DNA of 64,000 nucleotides from the NCBI GenBank assembly GCA_030268105.1, contig BSDZ01000009.1:1063501-1127500 (forward strand), read 5' to 3'. Both the position numbers and the translations under genes were made by a program. A model generated the notes under the pieces. The model was not told the origin of the DNA, did no database searches, and was given only the letters and a program-made list of their open reading frames with translations. Origin of the DNA: Volvox africanus. Lineage: Eukaryota; Chlorophyta; Chlorophyceae; Chlamydomonadales; Volvocaceae. Positions 34,432 to 45,926 of this stretch are shown here, in pieces (position 1 is the first letter of the stretch; each line of letters starts with the position of its first letter).

Positions 34432-35963
34432 GTACTTTATTTTTTGTTGGTCGACTCCAAATTTTCAAAGCGAGCTGCTGCGCAAGGTCCTTAGAGCGCC
34501 TTGTTAGCGGTCATTCAAAAGGCGACATGAACGTGTGTTCGGATGGCGTTGCATACTTGCATTGGTTTTGTTGATAAGTAAATTTTTGTCCCTAACATGC
34601 TGGGATCATACCTTTTTCCAGCCATCATGACTCACCAGGCTGTGTTGAGGATCTACTAGCCATGTTGCTCACGATGGATTCCACTTCCGTATATATGTAT
34701 GTGATCGGTTTGAATCGAATGCCTAAGTTATTTTCACGGGTTTCCTTTTTGATGTAATGGAACCAGCAAGCAGCTGTTATTAACGGACGAGTTTCGGCTG
34801 GCTGCGCGAGCTTTTAAGGACATACAGCAGGATCTGCGGTGTGACAGGATGTGACATAGTGGCGATCACCGTCAACTCTGACGCGTCGGGTTAACGATAG
34901 GGTACGGTACATCACTAATGGCGCCACGTGTATTTTTTCGTGTCTGTTTGTGCGATACACCTAGCTTTGCAAAACGCTGGCCGGGATGAGGCGCCTACCC
35001 ATTACCGACGTATTGGAAGATCCCCAAAGCTCTCCCCCATGTAATCAGGAGGGATGTCGAGCCACTCTCACTTGACCTCGAGCCTACGAGCCCTCCCAAT
35101 CCCCTCTGCTGTTGATGGAGGCAGGGAGTCAGCTGCGTGCAGTCGGTCCAGTATGCTGACGTTACCGTTTGATGGGTAACTCGTGCCAGATGGCGACGAC
35201 AACATCAGTGCTTTCCTCGCCTATTCACTTAAAGCTGTGCGTGAAATCTGGGCAATCAATGCAAATGGTTCCAATCAGGAAGGACAGGATGATTGCATGC
35301 GCCCAATTCGTAAATATGATAACTTTACCATTTCACATAGCAATCCTCGTTATCCATATCCCATCTCCCCAGCCACACCCTCCGTCTCCTCTTCCCCTAC
35401 CTTTGGCCCTCTCCGCTATTCGTCGCTAAGAAGTGGCAGCTGTAGTGACACCTATGGCGATTTCAATTGCTGCGATATATATACTACTGCGGCTTTTAGA
35501 CCCATGCCACGTCACCCGCCTCCCCACCCGGCGCTGGCCCTTTCCTTCCCCGCCGTCCACCTCCTCGACCCCGTCCACCTCCTCCTCCCTCTGCCGCTTC
35601 TTGCCAAACAAAACAGCGAGATTGTTGGTCACCTAATTCCAGAGGCTGTCCTGTTGCGGTTGCTGCGGTTGCTGTCGTGGCGATGTGTTGTATTCTAAAT
35701 GCATGTCATTAAATGATTTAGAGATAATAATAATTTGTTTATTGTTAATAATCATAATGTAACGAACTACCAGTTTCATCAATTCCATTCACCCATCGCG
35801 CATTTGAATCATGGATTTGGCCTCAGCCGCCAACCACCCATAATAACCACCTTCCCGAATAACCGAACTTGTCGGTAAGTCCATAACCTGTATGGACCGG
35901 GCCTTTTACCGTCTGATTGGTAAAAGGTGGAACACCTGGTTCCTGGTTCACTGATTTTCCGGT
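34432..35963. other. Downstream spacer of the EF-hand gene, with repeat B
   Basis: Two unassigned open fragments (34623-34700, 34769-34856) and a dispersed repeat are present. Another TGTAA occurs at about 35040. No complete gene is supported. Confidence 0.5.
35328..35495 (+). repeat. Dispersed repeat B, second copy
   Basis: This is the direct-orientation partner of 14695-14870. Similarity fades gradually at both ends, suggesting an old insertion. Confidence 0.75.
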
Positions 35964-36106
35964 TGTAGTGGTGACTTCTGAAGGTCACGCCCGGTTTAAT
36001 GCCTTATGGCACCTCAAGTACGACTTGGTCTGCTGTACTATATAATCGGGCTCTGGCTCAATAACCGCATGCTTTCGATGCCACCCTTCATTGGGTACCA
36101 TATACA
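35964..36106 (+). repeat. 5' LTR of the short retrotransposon
   Basis: A 143-bp direct repeat of 38194-38338, roughly 80-85 percent alike by eye, starting TGTAGTGG and ending ATATACA. Confidence 0.7.
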
Positions 36107-36734
36107 AATTGATTTCTCCCTGGGACAAGACGGTTCCTCCCTGGGACGTCTCGTCAAAGTCTGCCGCTCAAGTGTGTCAAGTCTTTTCAAGTCTTCCTGA
36201 TTCGGTCGTCTACCTAAGTCAGCCATGGACATCAACCAAGATCTCCCTCCGACTGATATTCTTCTGGAAATGGAGTCGTTACCCGAGGGATTGGGAGCCG
36301 CGATCCTCGCTGCGGCTTGGCTGTGCCTTCTGTTAAGTCGCACTCTAAGTCGCGATCATCGTAACTCGCGATCTAGACATCTTGTCTTCTCTGTTAGACA
36401 ATATTTGCCTGCAGTACTGCTTAGTATTTTGCATTTGTATTGCAGCGTATCTGATGAATCCGTGAAGTTGCGGGTTCGACAGTAATAATACATCGGATCT
36501 GACGAGGAGCTGGCTTCGCGAGTTTGCTCTGGCTTTCACTAATACCGATGCGTCCTTATTACTTGGAAGGTATTGTGTTTGTTCCAATCGCTGTGAGTGC
36601 TTCGTAGATTCAACTGACCAGACCCGTTGGAGCGACACCTCTGCCAAGTCACTCCGATCCCTAGCCAATCAACTCCACTTACGGACTTCTAAATTCTTTT
36701 AGTTCATTGAAGATATTCAAGTGATGGGTAGGCC

Positions 36735-37790
36735 CTGGTCCTTGCCTTTACTTTGCCTTCAACCAGGACAGCGTTCCGCAGTTCGACCTTTTTAGGCTTT
36801 CAGGCATATAATATGCGAGCATCGAACTTAGCGAATGCTGTATCGGCTTTTGTTCCCAACACAATTCAGTACATTGGCCGGATATCAAATCAGGCTAGCC
36901 AAGCAAATAGGTGGAAATTGTTCTCTAGGTTGATACAGCCATCAAATGCTGCTGCGACAGGTGGTACTAACCTTCAGAACCAACCCCCACCAATTCCCAG
37001 GCAAGGCGGCACAGCATCCCCTGAAGCACCAACATCACCTATTTATGCCCCATCCCATTTATTATGTTCATGGCCCTGCTATAGTGCCAAATCATTTGAC
37101 ACCTTGTGCCATGGATATTGCTGGGATGGCCACCGCCGCTGCTGCAACTACTGGGCTACCTATGCCCCCTCATACTGGACATGAGGATGAGGTGATAAAA
37201 ATGGTGATTTTGGTGCCTAAGCTAAATATCCCTGAGATGTTAATCTTCCTGACTTAGGATGAGTTTCTGCGCCCCTAACACGGACCTTCGTCCGTAATGT
37301 TAGGAAGTACTTCATCACAGTTCGTGGGGGGCACCAGGTCTCTTTGTGCCGTCTTTTCCTGGCCATTGCTTTCGAGGGCGTGGCAAGGATATGGCACGAC
37401 CAATGGACTAATGCGAGGGATTCCTGTACATCTGAGGAACTGCTAGAAGCACTACTTGTCCGTTTACACCCCAGGTCCAGTCACGTGACACTGAGGCACA
37501 TCTTAATTTGAACACCGGCAAATACCGCATGTGCCCTGGAGAAACTGTCTCTGTCTATCAGATGTGCTTTGAGGCTGTTATCTCGCCCATTGTGGAGCTG
37601 TCTGATGGTGAGGGTATGTTTTGGTTTCAGCAAGGCCATCCATCTGACCTAGTCTCTAGTGATCCTTGCCCTTGGTTTTCTCCGCCCCCAGAATTGGGCA
37701 GGAGTCTACCCTGTGCTGGTCGGACCCATAGCGGAGGCACAGACCATTCTGCTCACGTAATTGGAATTCTCATCTGGTACATTTGAACCT
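36735..37790 (+). pseudogene. Broken gag-like capsid region of the LTR element
   Basis: Fragments in different frames resemble volvocine retrotransposon capsid: RTFVRNVRKYFI, RLFLAIAFEGVARIWHDQW, SEELLEALLVRLHPRS, then GKYRMCPGETVSVYQMCFEAV and FWFQQGHPSDLV. In-frame stops near 37257 and 37510 and at least two frame changes separate them, so no intact protein is made. Order and spacing are as in an ordinary retrotransposon capsid domain. Confidence 0.7.
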
Positions 37791-38193
37791 GCCGATGTAT
37801 TCCGCCGGATCCTGCTTCTGGCCTTTTTTCTGCACATGGCCCCCTTTTGGGGCCAAGTGCCTCCCCTGATGTCCCCCCTCTTGGACCTACTGGCGCCCTT
37901 GCCCTCCCACGGCTGGTCCTCCTGACCATTGATGCAGTATGGTAGGCGTGGTGAATGTAGAGTTACATCTCCCATCTGCCCTACGTATCCATCACACATT
38001 CTAGGTCAAACGTCCATTATCACGGTACTCTGCCTAAGGCTAACAAAAACATCCTTCCTGCTTCGGAAGCCAGTCCCTCTACCTGGCTGTTGGGCAAGCA
38101 GACCCTGTATGCTGTCTAACGTGTTCTAGAATACCGTCCATGATGTGTTTGTTGGCAAGGGTAAGCGCAAGCGCAATGTGCATGAGTACCGGT

Positions 38194-38338
38194 TGTAGTG
38201 GTGACTTATAAAGGTCACGCCTGTTTTGAGGCCTTATGGCATATCTCAAGTACGACCTGGTCTGCTATACTATAGAATTGGGCTCTGGCACATCAACTGG
38301 TATCTTTCGATGCCACCCTTCATTGGGTACCATATACA
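38194..38338 (+). repeat. 3' LTR of the short retrotransposon
   Basis: A 145-bp partner of 35964-36106. The sequence just before it (GGTAAGCGCAAGCGC) is only weakly purine-rich, so a polypurine tract is not clear. Confidence 0.7.
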
Positions 38339-38819
38339 ACACGGTGTACTACATATACTACTGCTGTTTTCTCCTCCATTTCCTTATTGGCAGGACACCA
38401 ATCCGTGCTGAGCCATTGGTGTGTGGTCTTTGTTGTGCAAATGGATCGCATCCGCTCTGCTTGCTTCGTGGACTGACCTGTCGCTGCAGAATGAGCAGAG
38501 CGTTCGCGTTTCCTGCCTTGCATGCTGCCAGATAGGCCTTGTCATGGTCTTGCATGTGGTGAAACACGAAGGAGAGGAGTGAACTGATGTAACATAACTC
38601 GTTCTGCCACCAACAACAAGTATGAACCTTGTCTGATTCTTTTTACGACTGGGACGCCACTGGGTGCATTCATGGCCTCTCACCTGTTACCATCCCCAAA
38701 CACATGCGTGCATGCTGGCTGACTGGGTGGTAAAACATCTTACATTTACGTGAGCCCAGGTCGGTTTTATCTGCTGATGAAACCTACCCAAGGACGCGAC
38801 GCATGTGTCTAGATAGATG

Positions 38820-40146
38820 CACTCACCTCCATGGGGCAGCCGCTCTGAAGGAGCCACTCCAGCAGGTCGACCTTCCCGGTTGATGCGGCGGCTGAGACTG
38901 CGGCACCCTGGGGCCACGGGCAGCCTCGCGCCCGCAGCCATCTGGTAATATCCAAGTCGACACACGATATGGCCCTGGAGAGAAGGGAAGTGTGTGCAGC
39001 ACTGCCTCCGCCTCCGCAGCCTGCTCCGCTGCCACGTTGGATCCTGCCATCAACTCTAGCATGTCCAGGCGCCCGCTTTCCACTGCACAATCCATGGTGA
39101 ATGTCCCGGTGGGGCAGCCAAGCGCCAGCAGTTGAGTGAGGAAGGAGATGTCGCCCTGCAGGACCGCGTGAGCACTATCATCCTGCCTCAGGCAGGTCGC
39201 GATTGCTGGGCCAAAGCCTGCCGAAAGGAAGTGCTGCAGCTCAGGCATGTTGGCGCTCTCAAGAATGTGCTGCACATAATAGTTGAAGAAGTCCCCCTGT
39301 CCAAGATGATTTTAGCAAGAGCTGCTCATAAATCCCTCGGCTAAGGCAGTGATAATCCAACTCTGCTCCCTTCGCCCGTAACCACTGCACCTTCCGCACC
39401 ACCTGCTGCCAATCCGGGGTGGAGCTGAGGAAGGCGTACAGCAGGGGTACTATCAAGTTGCGTTGTCCCATGAAGATTTTATTACCATGCTGGCACTGCT
39501 CGTACAGGCGCTGGAGGTCCCCCAGTCCGCATTTCAAGGCAACAGCCTGCAGCACAGCGTCCTTCACGTAGGCGCCGTGCCATTAGTCGATTCGAAGAAC
39601 TTCAGCAGCCGATCCGTTCCGTCACCGTGGCCGGCGTAGGCCGCGTTAAGCACGGCCTGGTAAGGGCAGTGGAAGCCCAACCTCTGTAGTTGCTCGCAGA
39701 CATTCCATCGGCCGGTGCGGGAGGCTTATTTCCAGGCGGCCTGGATGAGGCTGCCACGGTCATCGTTGCGTGTGCAGGCGTTGAGCAGCACCAGGAACAC
39801 TTCATTTTACCGGTGCACGCGGCAAACCTGATGGTTGCGGTTCCAAAGGGGCAGTGGCGCGCAATTAGCCACTGGCAGACCTGCAGCGAGCCGCCCAGCG
39901 CAGCGCATTGAAGACCGCCTCCGTCAGTTCGCAAGCAGAAGCCCGGACGGCTGTTTGGAGGTTGTTAAGATCACGACTCTGTGCGGTATGGGGCAGGAGC
40001 TTGTACTTCTGGTCGGGCATGAGGCGCTCCAGGGCTCGGCGATTGCCAAAAGCCGCGACGAAGGCATGCCTCGGAAGGGGCTGCCGGAAAACCACCAGCC
40101 CGTGCTCTTTAAAAATGAGGGTTTTAGAGTTTTCTGAATCTGGCAC
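38820..40146 (-). pseudogene. Frameshifted ankyrin-repeat gene of a volvocine family
   Basis: Reading the minus strand from 40146, pieces of one ankyrin-type protein appear in changing frames: FVAAFGNRRALERLMPDQKY, ALGGSLQVCQWLIARHCPFG, GDGTDRLLKFFES, QHILESANMPELQHFLSAGF, GDISFLTQLLALGCPTGTF, ESGRLDMLELMAG and STGKVDLLEWLLQSGCP. Frame breaks occur near 39900, 39800 and 39560 and again near 38970, with stops between them. Intact relatives in volvocine genomes form large families. No introns are needed. It is most likely a dead copy; sequencing errors could explain one break but hardly all. Confidence 0.78.
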
Positions 40147-40916
40147 TTGTCTTGTTGATACGTAGCAGAATGCACGCAGCTTCGTTCTCGTTAAGGTACG
40201 ATGCGACTAGGCGAAATGATGTCCGGCACCTTGAGAGGATGCGCTGGACCTTCACGGGATTTTTTTAACACATGGTAATTAGTACTTGGATCAATCAATA
40301 TCCCTGTTGCGTCGGTTGATAGCCGGCTACCATAACGGGAAAATGCCGCACCGCTCTATACTGACTGGTAGGATCGCAAAATTTCATTTATAGATTGATA
40401 ACAAGTAAGGACTAGCTGTGAAAGCTAGCTTTTCCGGTATTTCAATCAAAGCAGTAGCACACATTGTACGGCTTCTCACAGCGAGGACGGATTATATGAT
40501 TTGCACGGCAAAGCCGACAAGTATGTTAATTTTATTACATAAAATGTAAAAGGATTTTGGTATCTTGTCTTGCGTGTCCGAGGTAAGCAACCTGCACACG
40601 AGGCACCTGCACACAGTGCGCAGCACCTCCGCCGTAGACCATTCGCTTAATGATCTTAAATGTTTAACATTTGATTCATTCAGCGGAATTACTTTTATCA
40701 TGTATGTCTTATTTAATGTCCATAGCATCTTACTTTGCATCTCTTCGTGCATGATGATATATATGTGATGCTCCGTCTAAGCTAAGCAACTCTCCGGGGC
40801 ACTGGCTACGAGTGCCGATGTAACTTGGTTTATATATTTTTCGGGTTTTTATTATTCGACTCATGTAAAGTGAATGAAAAGTTATGAAACGGTTGCCCTA
40901 AGGAGGTAGAGACCTT

Positions 40917-40971
40917 CCGCTTCACGTGTCAGTGTATGTCGTCTCCTGTACCTCCCTTACACGTGAAGCGG
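40917..40971. repeat. 13-bp perfect inverted repeat
   Basis: The arms CCGCTTCACGTGT and ACACGTGAAGCGG are separated by 29 bases, able to form a hairpin. It may be an end or internal hairpin of the adjacent mobile element. Confidence 0.75.
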
Positions 40972-41043
40972 CAGAGGTGGGGTTTCACGCGCTGTGTTCA
41001 CGCGATGGCAGCCGCTGAATACATAGGTGGCCTTGCCCGAAAC

Positions 41044-41180
41044 AAGCTATCGGGAAGATGGCCTGGTTAATGCTGGTGTATACAGGTTGACCTGTCGGTG
41101 GCACTGGCGGTTGCATGAATCGTTTTATTTTACCTTGGCAGCTTGGAGCGACTCTCGATCGAGACGCGTGGCAGGGTAAA
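41044..41180 (+). repeat. Dispersed repeat C, second copy
   Basis: This is the inverted counterpart of 15590-15725, with only scattered mismatches over about 120 bases. Confidence 0.8.
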
Positions 41181-42247
41181 GAGGCCAGCAGCTCTCGCGC
41201 GGTGGCGGATTTATTCCAACTTCAGGTTTCTTCAGCTTTCAAATTGTACCCTGCTGGGCGCAACCCTTGTCTATACACATCGTTATCTGCAAAAGTTGTC
41301 TTGAACCCTTCATATCCCTTATCTGCCGGTGTTGTATCTCTGTGTTAATATCCGCATAACTGTTCAGGCCCGATCGGAAGATGTCGAGTTTCCTGGTCAT
41401 CCCGGATATTAGCCATAGATACCCTAGGATACTACAGCCGGCCCCAAGTGCTCCCGGGGCCATGACTCGCCGAGGACGCATGTCTTGCATCGTCTTCGTC
41501 GCGCATCCAGCCTCATTCATCTTGCACACACACACACTCGTTCCCCTTTGGCCACTCGTTAGAGTCTAGAAATGTAAGAAGGTTTCAAGGATTAATCCTT
41601 ATGCCTGTCATGAATCGACTGTTGCCAGCATCACAACAGGCAGGGAGCTCTGAGCTCTATCTGCTTCAACGCTGCTCGAAAAGGTTTTTTAAGGCAAGCC
41701 AGCGCACGGAGGTCATATGAATGAAATAACTGGACACGACCAAGATAGATGGATCAACTCTTTATTACTTGACGGGTCGAGGCCGATTGCGTCCTTGTGC
41801 GTGGCTTCTTGCTTGTAAAAGCTTTTTCGTGGGCAAAGAATTTGCGTGCCTAGGATGAATCGTTGTCTCGTTGAAAAAGTAAGGAAAGCGGTAGGTGCTG
41901 AATGAAACTGCTTTCCGCTGTGCATGTCCGTCCTGCCTGCGACGCGCATGCATATGCATATTCCTCAACATATCCTTATTTAAACTAATTTCCGAAACCC
42001 ATATCCATATATAACCGTCGTCGAAAGGTTCAAAACAAAACAAACTCGATCGATTGATTGCGGTTGATCACACCGACCGCGACCTCTGATGTCGACCAAT
42101 CCTAAGATCATCCCTGGACCAATCCTTGCTTGCTACTCATCTTTCCCAGCAGCTTGAACTTCATCATCCATGCGTTAATTTTAGGGTTTGTTAATTTATT
42201 CATCTCTTTAAGACACTCACACTATTGCTTCCCTCGCAGTCCGCATC

Positions 42248-44362
42248 ATGTCACAGCAGGGTTCTGGATCCCTAATCAGCGGCGGTGGTGGCGGCGGCGG
42301 GTGGAACGGATTCGCCGGCACCCGGTACGCCAGCGACATCACCCCGCCGCCGCTCGAAGGGATATACGACGACGAGGACGAGCATTGCGAGGAGGGGGAG
42401 GGGCAGGGCGAGGAGTATATCGAGTCTGAGCCATTCAGAAGTAACGGTCCCGCTAGAGTGGTGCGGACGCCCAGAACTACACGACTCTCCCGCCAACGGC
42501 GTGAGCTGACGAGAGCTGCCGCAGAAGATATGGGAGTGTACGGCGGCAATGATGACATCAGTGGCGGTGGCGGTGTCGGCCGCAACGGCGACGTCGGCGT
42601 CGGCGTACACTCCCATATCCTCTGCGGCAGCTCTCGTCAGCTCACGCCATTGGCGGGAGAGTCGTGTTCTACTAAGAGGCCTAACCACCGATAGTACTAA
42701 GCCCCAACGGAAAGTGATGCGTGGCGCAGATCACCCGCTGAAAAGGGGGATGGATGAGACAGGCGTTGCTTGTTAGTGGCGCCAAGACCAGCAGCAGTGA
42801 GGGAGAGGACGGCGGTAAAACCGCCACCATTCCTGAGGGCTTCTTCTTGGACGAGATGAACATTTACCTGTCGGAACTTATGGCTGAGCGGGTGAATATC
42901 GGCGGTGTGTTACATCTTTCGCATCGAACGAAGAAATTTGCAAATTGTCTGGATTACTTTTAAAAGTGACGAGATGCATCGTTTTATGTACGATGACGTG
43001 TCTTTAAGGATTGATCCGGCGGGATGGACCGTGTCTACCCGGACATCTTTCGATTGGGCCTTTGCATATTATGCGGACATGGCAGACAGAGATACAACAT
43101 GTGTTGTACGTGTATGTATATATATCCACTCACAGCACACGCCCATCTCCCGTTCGGATGATATTTGTGTGTTTGTGTGCGTGAAAAGTCATGTACACCT
43201 TGTCAACAAATCTCCTGATCCATCAATTCCTCCTCCCTCCCTGCAGCTCCCTTCATCGGGCCCCTCAGCCAGGATGCTTTCCGCTCCATGAAGGCCTCGT
43301 TGGCCTTGCAGGAGGCCTTCCCAGATATGAAGCCCAAGTGGACGAGTCTAGAATACGAAGGCTCGGAGATACTAAGAAAGGATTTAAGAGTAAAACTGAC
43401 AGGCCCCCGTCCGCCGGGTCATAGAGCAGCAACGAACTCGCACCATTCGGTGACTGACTGACTGACTGACTGACGAGAATGAAGAGCGTTGCTGGTCGCG
43501 GCATCCTCCTGGCAACCCATGCCGGCACTGTCTGGCTGGCATGGGGAGAGCCGGTAGCGGCCGTGGCCGCTTCTTTGTCAACTTCGGGCTTGCTGCTGGC
43601 ATATTTTACTTAGCATCCGCGGAGATGAAACGGGATCCATACTCCTGTTCGGGATAATAAGTAGCGAGGATGTTTACGATCGAAAACCGACGGCTAGTAT
43701 GTGGGATGACTTTGTCGCTAACCAAGGGCTATATATGCCTATTTTATTATATATGCCTGCAGCCCTGGTCGGGTAAGGATTGGTCCTGTTCATGAATAAG
43801 GCCCTTGCTTGCTTTAACCCGAGCGATCTCGCTCAGCTGTTCTATCTGTGTACGTTTCATTACCCCTTGCTGCGACAGTATGTGTCAATCCCGTATCACA
43901 TGTGGAGTTCTCCCACACGGCGGGCGGAAAAGACGCAACCCGACACCATGGCGCGGCTCACGGTGTATGCCTTTCCAATGAACTCGATACAACCGTGAAT
44001 GGTAAATATGCCACTAATAAAAGTAGCAGGAATAAAAAAAATAAAAAGGTGAATAGCTTTTATTGTTCCGATAATTCATACTTTTGTGATCCATAATCAA
44101 TTTGTATCTCCTCCATGAAAAACTCCTGTTCCCGACGTCCCCCCTGCCTCCGAACACGATGTCTGACACTGTCTGATTGAAAGGCCCAGCTGCACCTACA
44201 CCGGCACGTTCGGGGGCGAGCTGCCGTTCGGCATCGAACCCACCGATGAGAGGGTTTTGTTTTTTTGGAGCGAGCGGTGCAGCAAGCGTACGAATTTTAT
44301 ATTCTGTCTTTAGAAATACAGAGATAAAACTTTTAGTTTGCAGCAGCTCAGTGTATTCAAAT

Positions 44363-44417
<55 letters not shown>

Positions 44418-45530
44418 TTATTTATTTATTTTAAAAAATGTTGGAATGTTTGTATATATGTGCCCCCCATCGCCCTGCCCCTTCCACTGCTGGGGCCCCA
44501 TTCGCATCTCCTCTCCAAGCATGGTTGGGATGGAAGTACCTGCATACATATATACACATGCAAGTTCCTACACTTGCGTGTCCCACACCCCCTGTCAACT
44601 ACAGGCTGGGCTAAGGCCAGTCAGATCTAATTAGGCATAATTAGATTTAACCAGGCTTACTTAGCTCTTAATTATCCCAGCCAATAGTTGGCAGGGACGC
44701 CGTCGTCCCCTCCTCACATTGTTTCTCGATTTCTGCGTGTGCCTTCAGGCAAGGTGATTTAGGCGGCCCCGCAGACCGGCAGCCCGAGTTTCAACGCGCA
44801 GGGACAGGTGGAGGGATACACGCCATGGACAGGGTAAGAGCGCGGGAGCGGGAGGACGGAATGGTGTAGATCGGACGTTACGTTAGTTGGGTGAGTTGCT
44901 TGTCGCTAATGTGTTGTTCGGCATATTGAGCTGTAGTTATGCATACGCACTGTACTGATACTAATCTTCATGATGCCGCATATTCTTACTGTATGTAACG
45001 AATGGTCGAATAACGAGTAACGATACGACACGAAGGCCCAAAACCAGCAGGACATAAGGCCCGAAACCCTTGCCTCGTCTCCTCCCCTCCTACCCTCCCC
45101 TGCCTCCGACGGAGGGTTGGCAATACAAACGGACTGGGCGGAGTTGACGGACTTGGCAATACAAACGGACTGGGCGCCCCACTGTCCGCCCCGGAAGGCC
45201 GTCCCTGGAGTCCGTCGCTGCAGCAACGCTTCGTGAACAGCAGTGTTTGGTTGTTGCAGGTAGCCGGCACGGTGCGTGGCTGGCGGGCGGGTTAGTTGAT
45301 GGTACATACATGGTGCTTGACCGACGACCACCTCCCACCCAACTACGTACGTAGCTAACTGTACGCCTTCTCTGCCAAAAAAAATATGTATGTTTATTTA
45401 TTTATTTATTTTCTTCCATAGGTCATCAATCACATCTTCGATCCCACGCATGAGCTTAATAGCCGTCTTTGTCGCAGCTGCACTGGCTTCGGTCATCAGC
45501 TCAATGACTCATCAAGATGTATGTTAAGAA
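42248..45530 (+). CDS. Multi-exon gene of unknown function, incomplete model
   Basis: ATG 42248 opens a Gly-rich then acidic segment (YDDEDEHCEEGEGQ). Likely downstream exons on the same strand are about 42773-42900 (GFFLDEMNIYLSELMAERVN), 43249-43388 (PFIGPLSQDAFRSMKASLAL), about 44190-44270 (TYTGTFGGELPFGIEPTDE), 44751-44835 (PADRQPEFQRAGTGGGIHAM) and 45421-45520 (VINHIFDPTHELNSRLCRSC, then GFGHQLND). The second-third and fourth-fifth pairs of these exons join in phase; the remaining joins are unresolved. CRSC followed by GFGH could be part of a zinc site. I recognise no family. A further exon at about 47117-47219 (SPTKRRKLTQRHFA, like a nuclear signal) may belong here or to the next gene. 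The gene may also contain exons I missed. Confidence 0.45.
42481..42665. repeat. 62-nt foldback inverted repeat in a coding exon
   Basis: The arm 42481-42542 and the reverse complement of 42604-42665 agree at 60 of 62 positions, separated by 61 bases. Transcription from either strand would give a long, nearly perfect hairpin. The left arm encodes RELTRAAAEDMGVY on the plus strand, and the same peptide is encoded by the minus strand of the right arm. Confidence 0.92.
43452..43475. repeat. (GACT)n microsatellite
   Basis: About six TGAC/GACT units just after a probable exon end. Confidence 0.85.
44365..44412. repeat. (TA)n microsatellite
   Basis: About 24 TA units followed by a TTTA run, in a probable intron. 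Confidence 0.95.
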
Positions 45531-45830
45531 TGTGCATAGTGTCGCAGAAGGCTTGCTGGAGGTGGTGTGGGCGGGTGGGAAGGGGGGTAGGTTGCCGTGA
45601 TGGATGGGAAAAGAAGCGCTCTTCGTAGCCACGTACGTATGTGGGTGATAAATAATCGAGCCCAGAGGGAAGTAATTGTTAACGGATTTCCAGCAGTGGA
45701 TGTACGTAGCTACGTAACTACCTAGCTAGCTAGCGACCGGATGTGCAAAGACATACACCCCGAGTGCTCAAGCGTACTTGTGCAGGCGGCGGGTGAGGCT
45801 GTCTTCCTATCCCCGTCCCCACCCCGTCCT

Positions 45831-45926
45831 ACCCGCCCGTCCAACCCGCCCGTCCAACCCGCCCGTCCAACCCGCCCGTCCAACCCGCCCGTCCAACCCG
45901 CCCGTCCAACCCGCCCGTCTAACCCG
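45831..45926. repeat. 13-bp minisatellite, about 7 copies
   Basis: The units CAACCCGCCCGTC are nearly identical and tandem. They read as proline-rich protein in every frame, but no splice evidence makes them coding. Confidence 0.9.

Larger units (their letters stand above)
35964..38338 (+). mobile_element. Short degenerate LTR retrotransposon
   Basis: Two direct repeats (35964-36106 and 38194-38338, about 145 bp) flank 2.1 kb. Both begin TGTAGTGGTGACTT and end ACCATATACA, the usual TG...CA form of LTR ends. The interior holds only a gag-like region and no reverse transcriptase, protease or integrase that I can see. No matching target-site duplication was found at the outer edges, so the ends may have decayed or been placed slightly wrong. 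It is probably a non-autonomous or internally deleted element. Confidence 0.7.
40147..42247. other. Intergenic stretch with repeat C and a short palindrome
   Basis: No gene is supported on either strand. The left part is AT-rich. The repeat C copy lies at 41044-41180 and a 13-bp inverted repeat at 40917-40971. The right end should hold the promoter of the gene starting at 42248. Confidence 0.55.

Noticed and set aside
36470..36480. tRNA-like T-loop words (GGTTCGA) here and at 52741
   Set aside because: No matching A box, acceptor stem or cloverleaf was found around them.
37933..38190. Chromodomain or integrase tail before the 3' LTR (GKGKRKRNVHEYRL)
   Set aside because: Only a dozen residues look suggestive and the stretch is interrupted by stops; not enough to call.
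42272..42688. 138-residue minus-strand open frame containing RELTRAAAEDMGVY
   Set aside because: It arises because the foldback arms carry the same sequence on both strands; no promoter or splice support.
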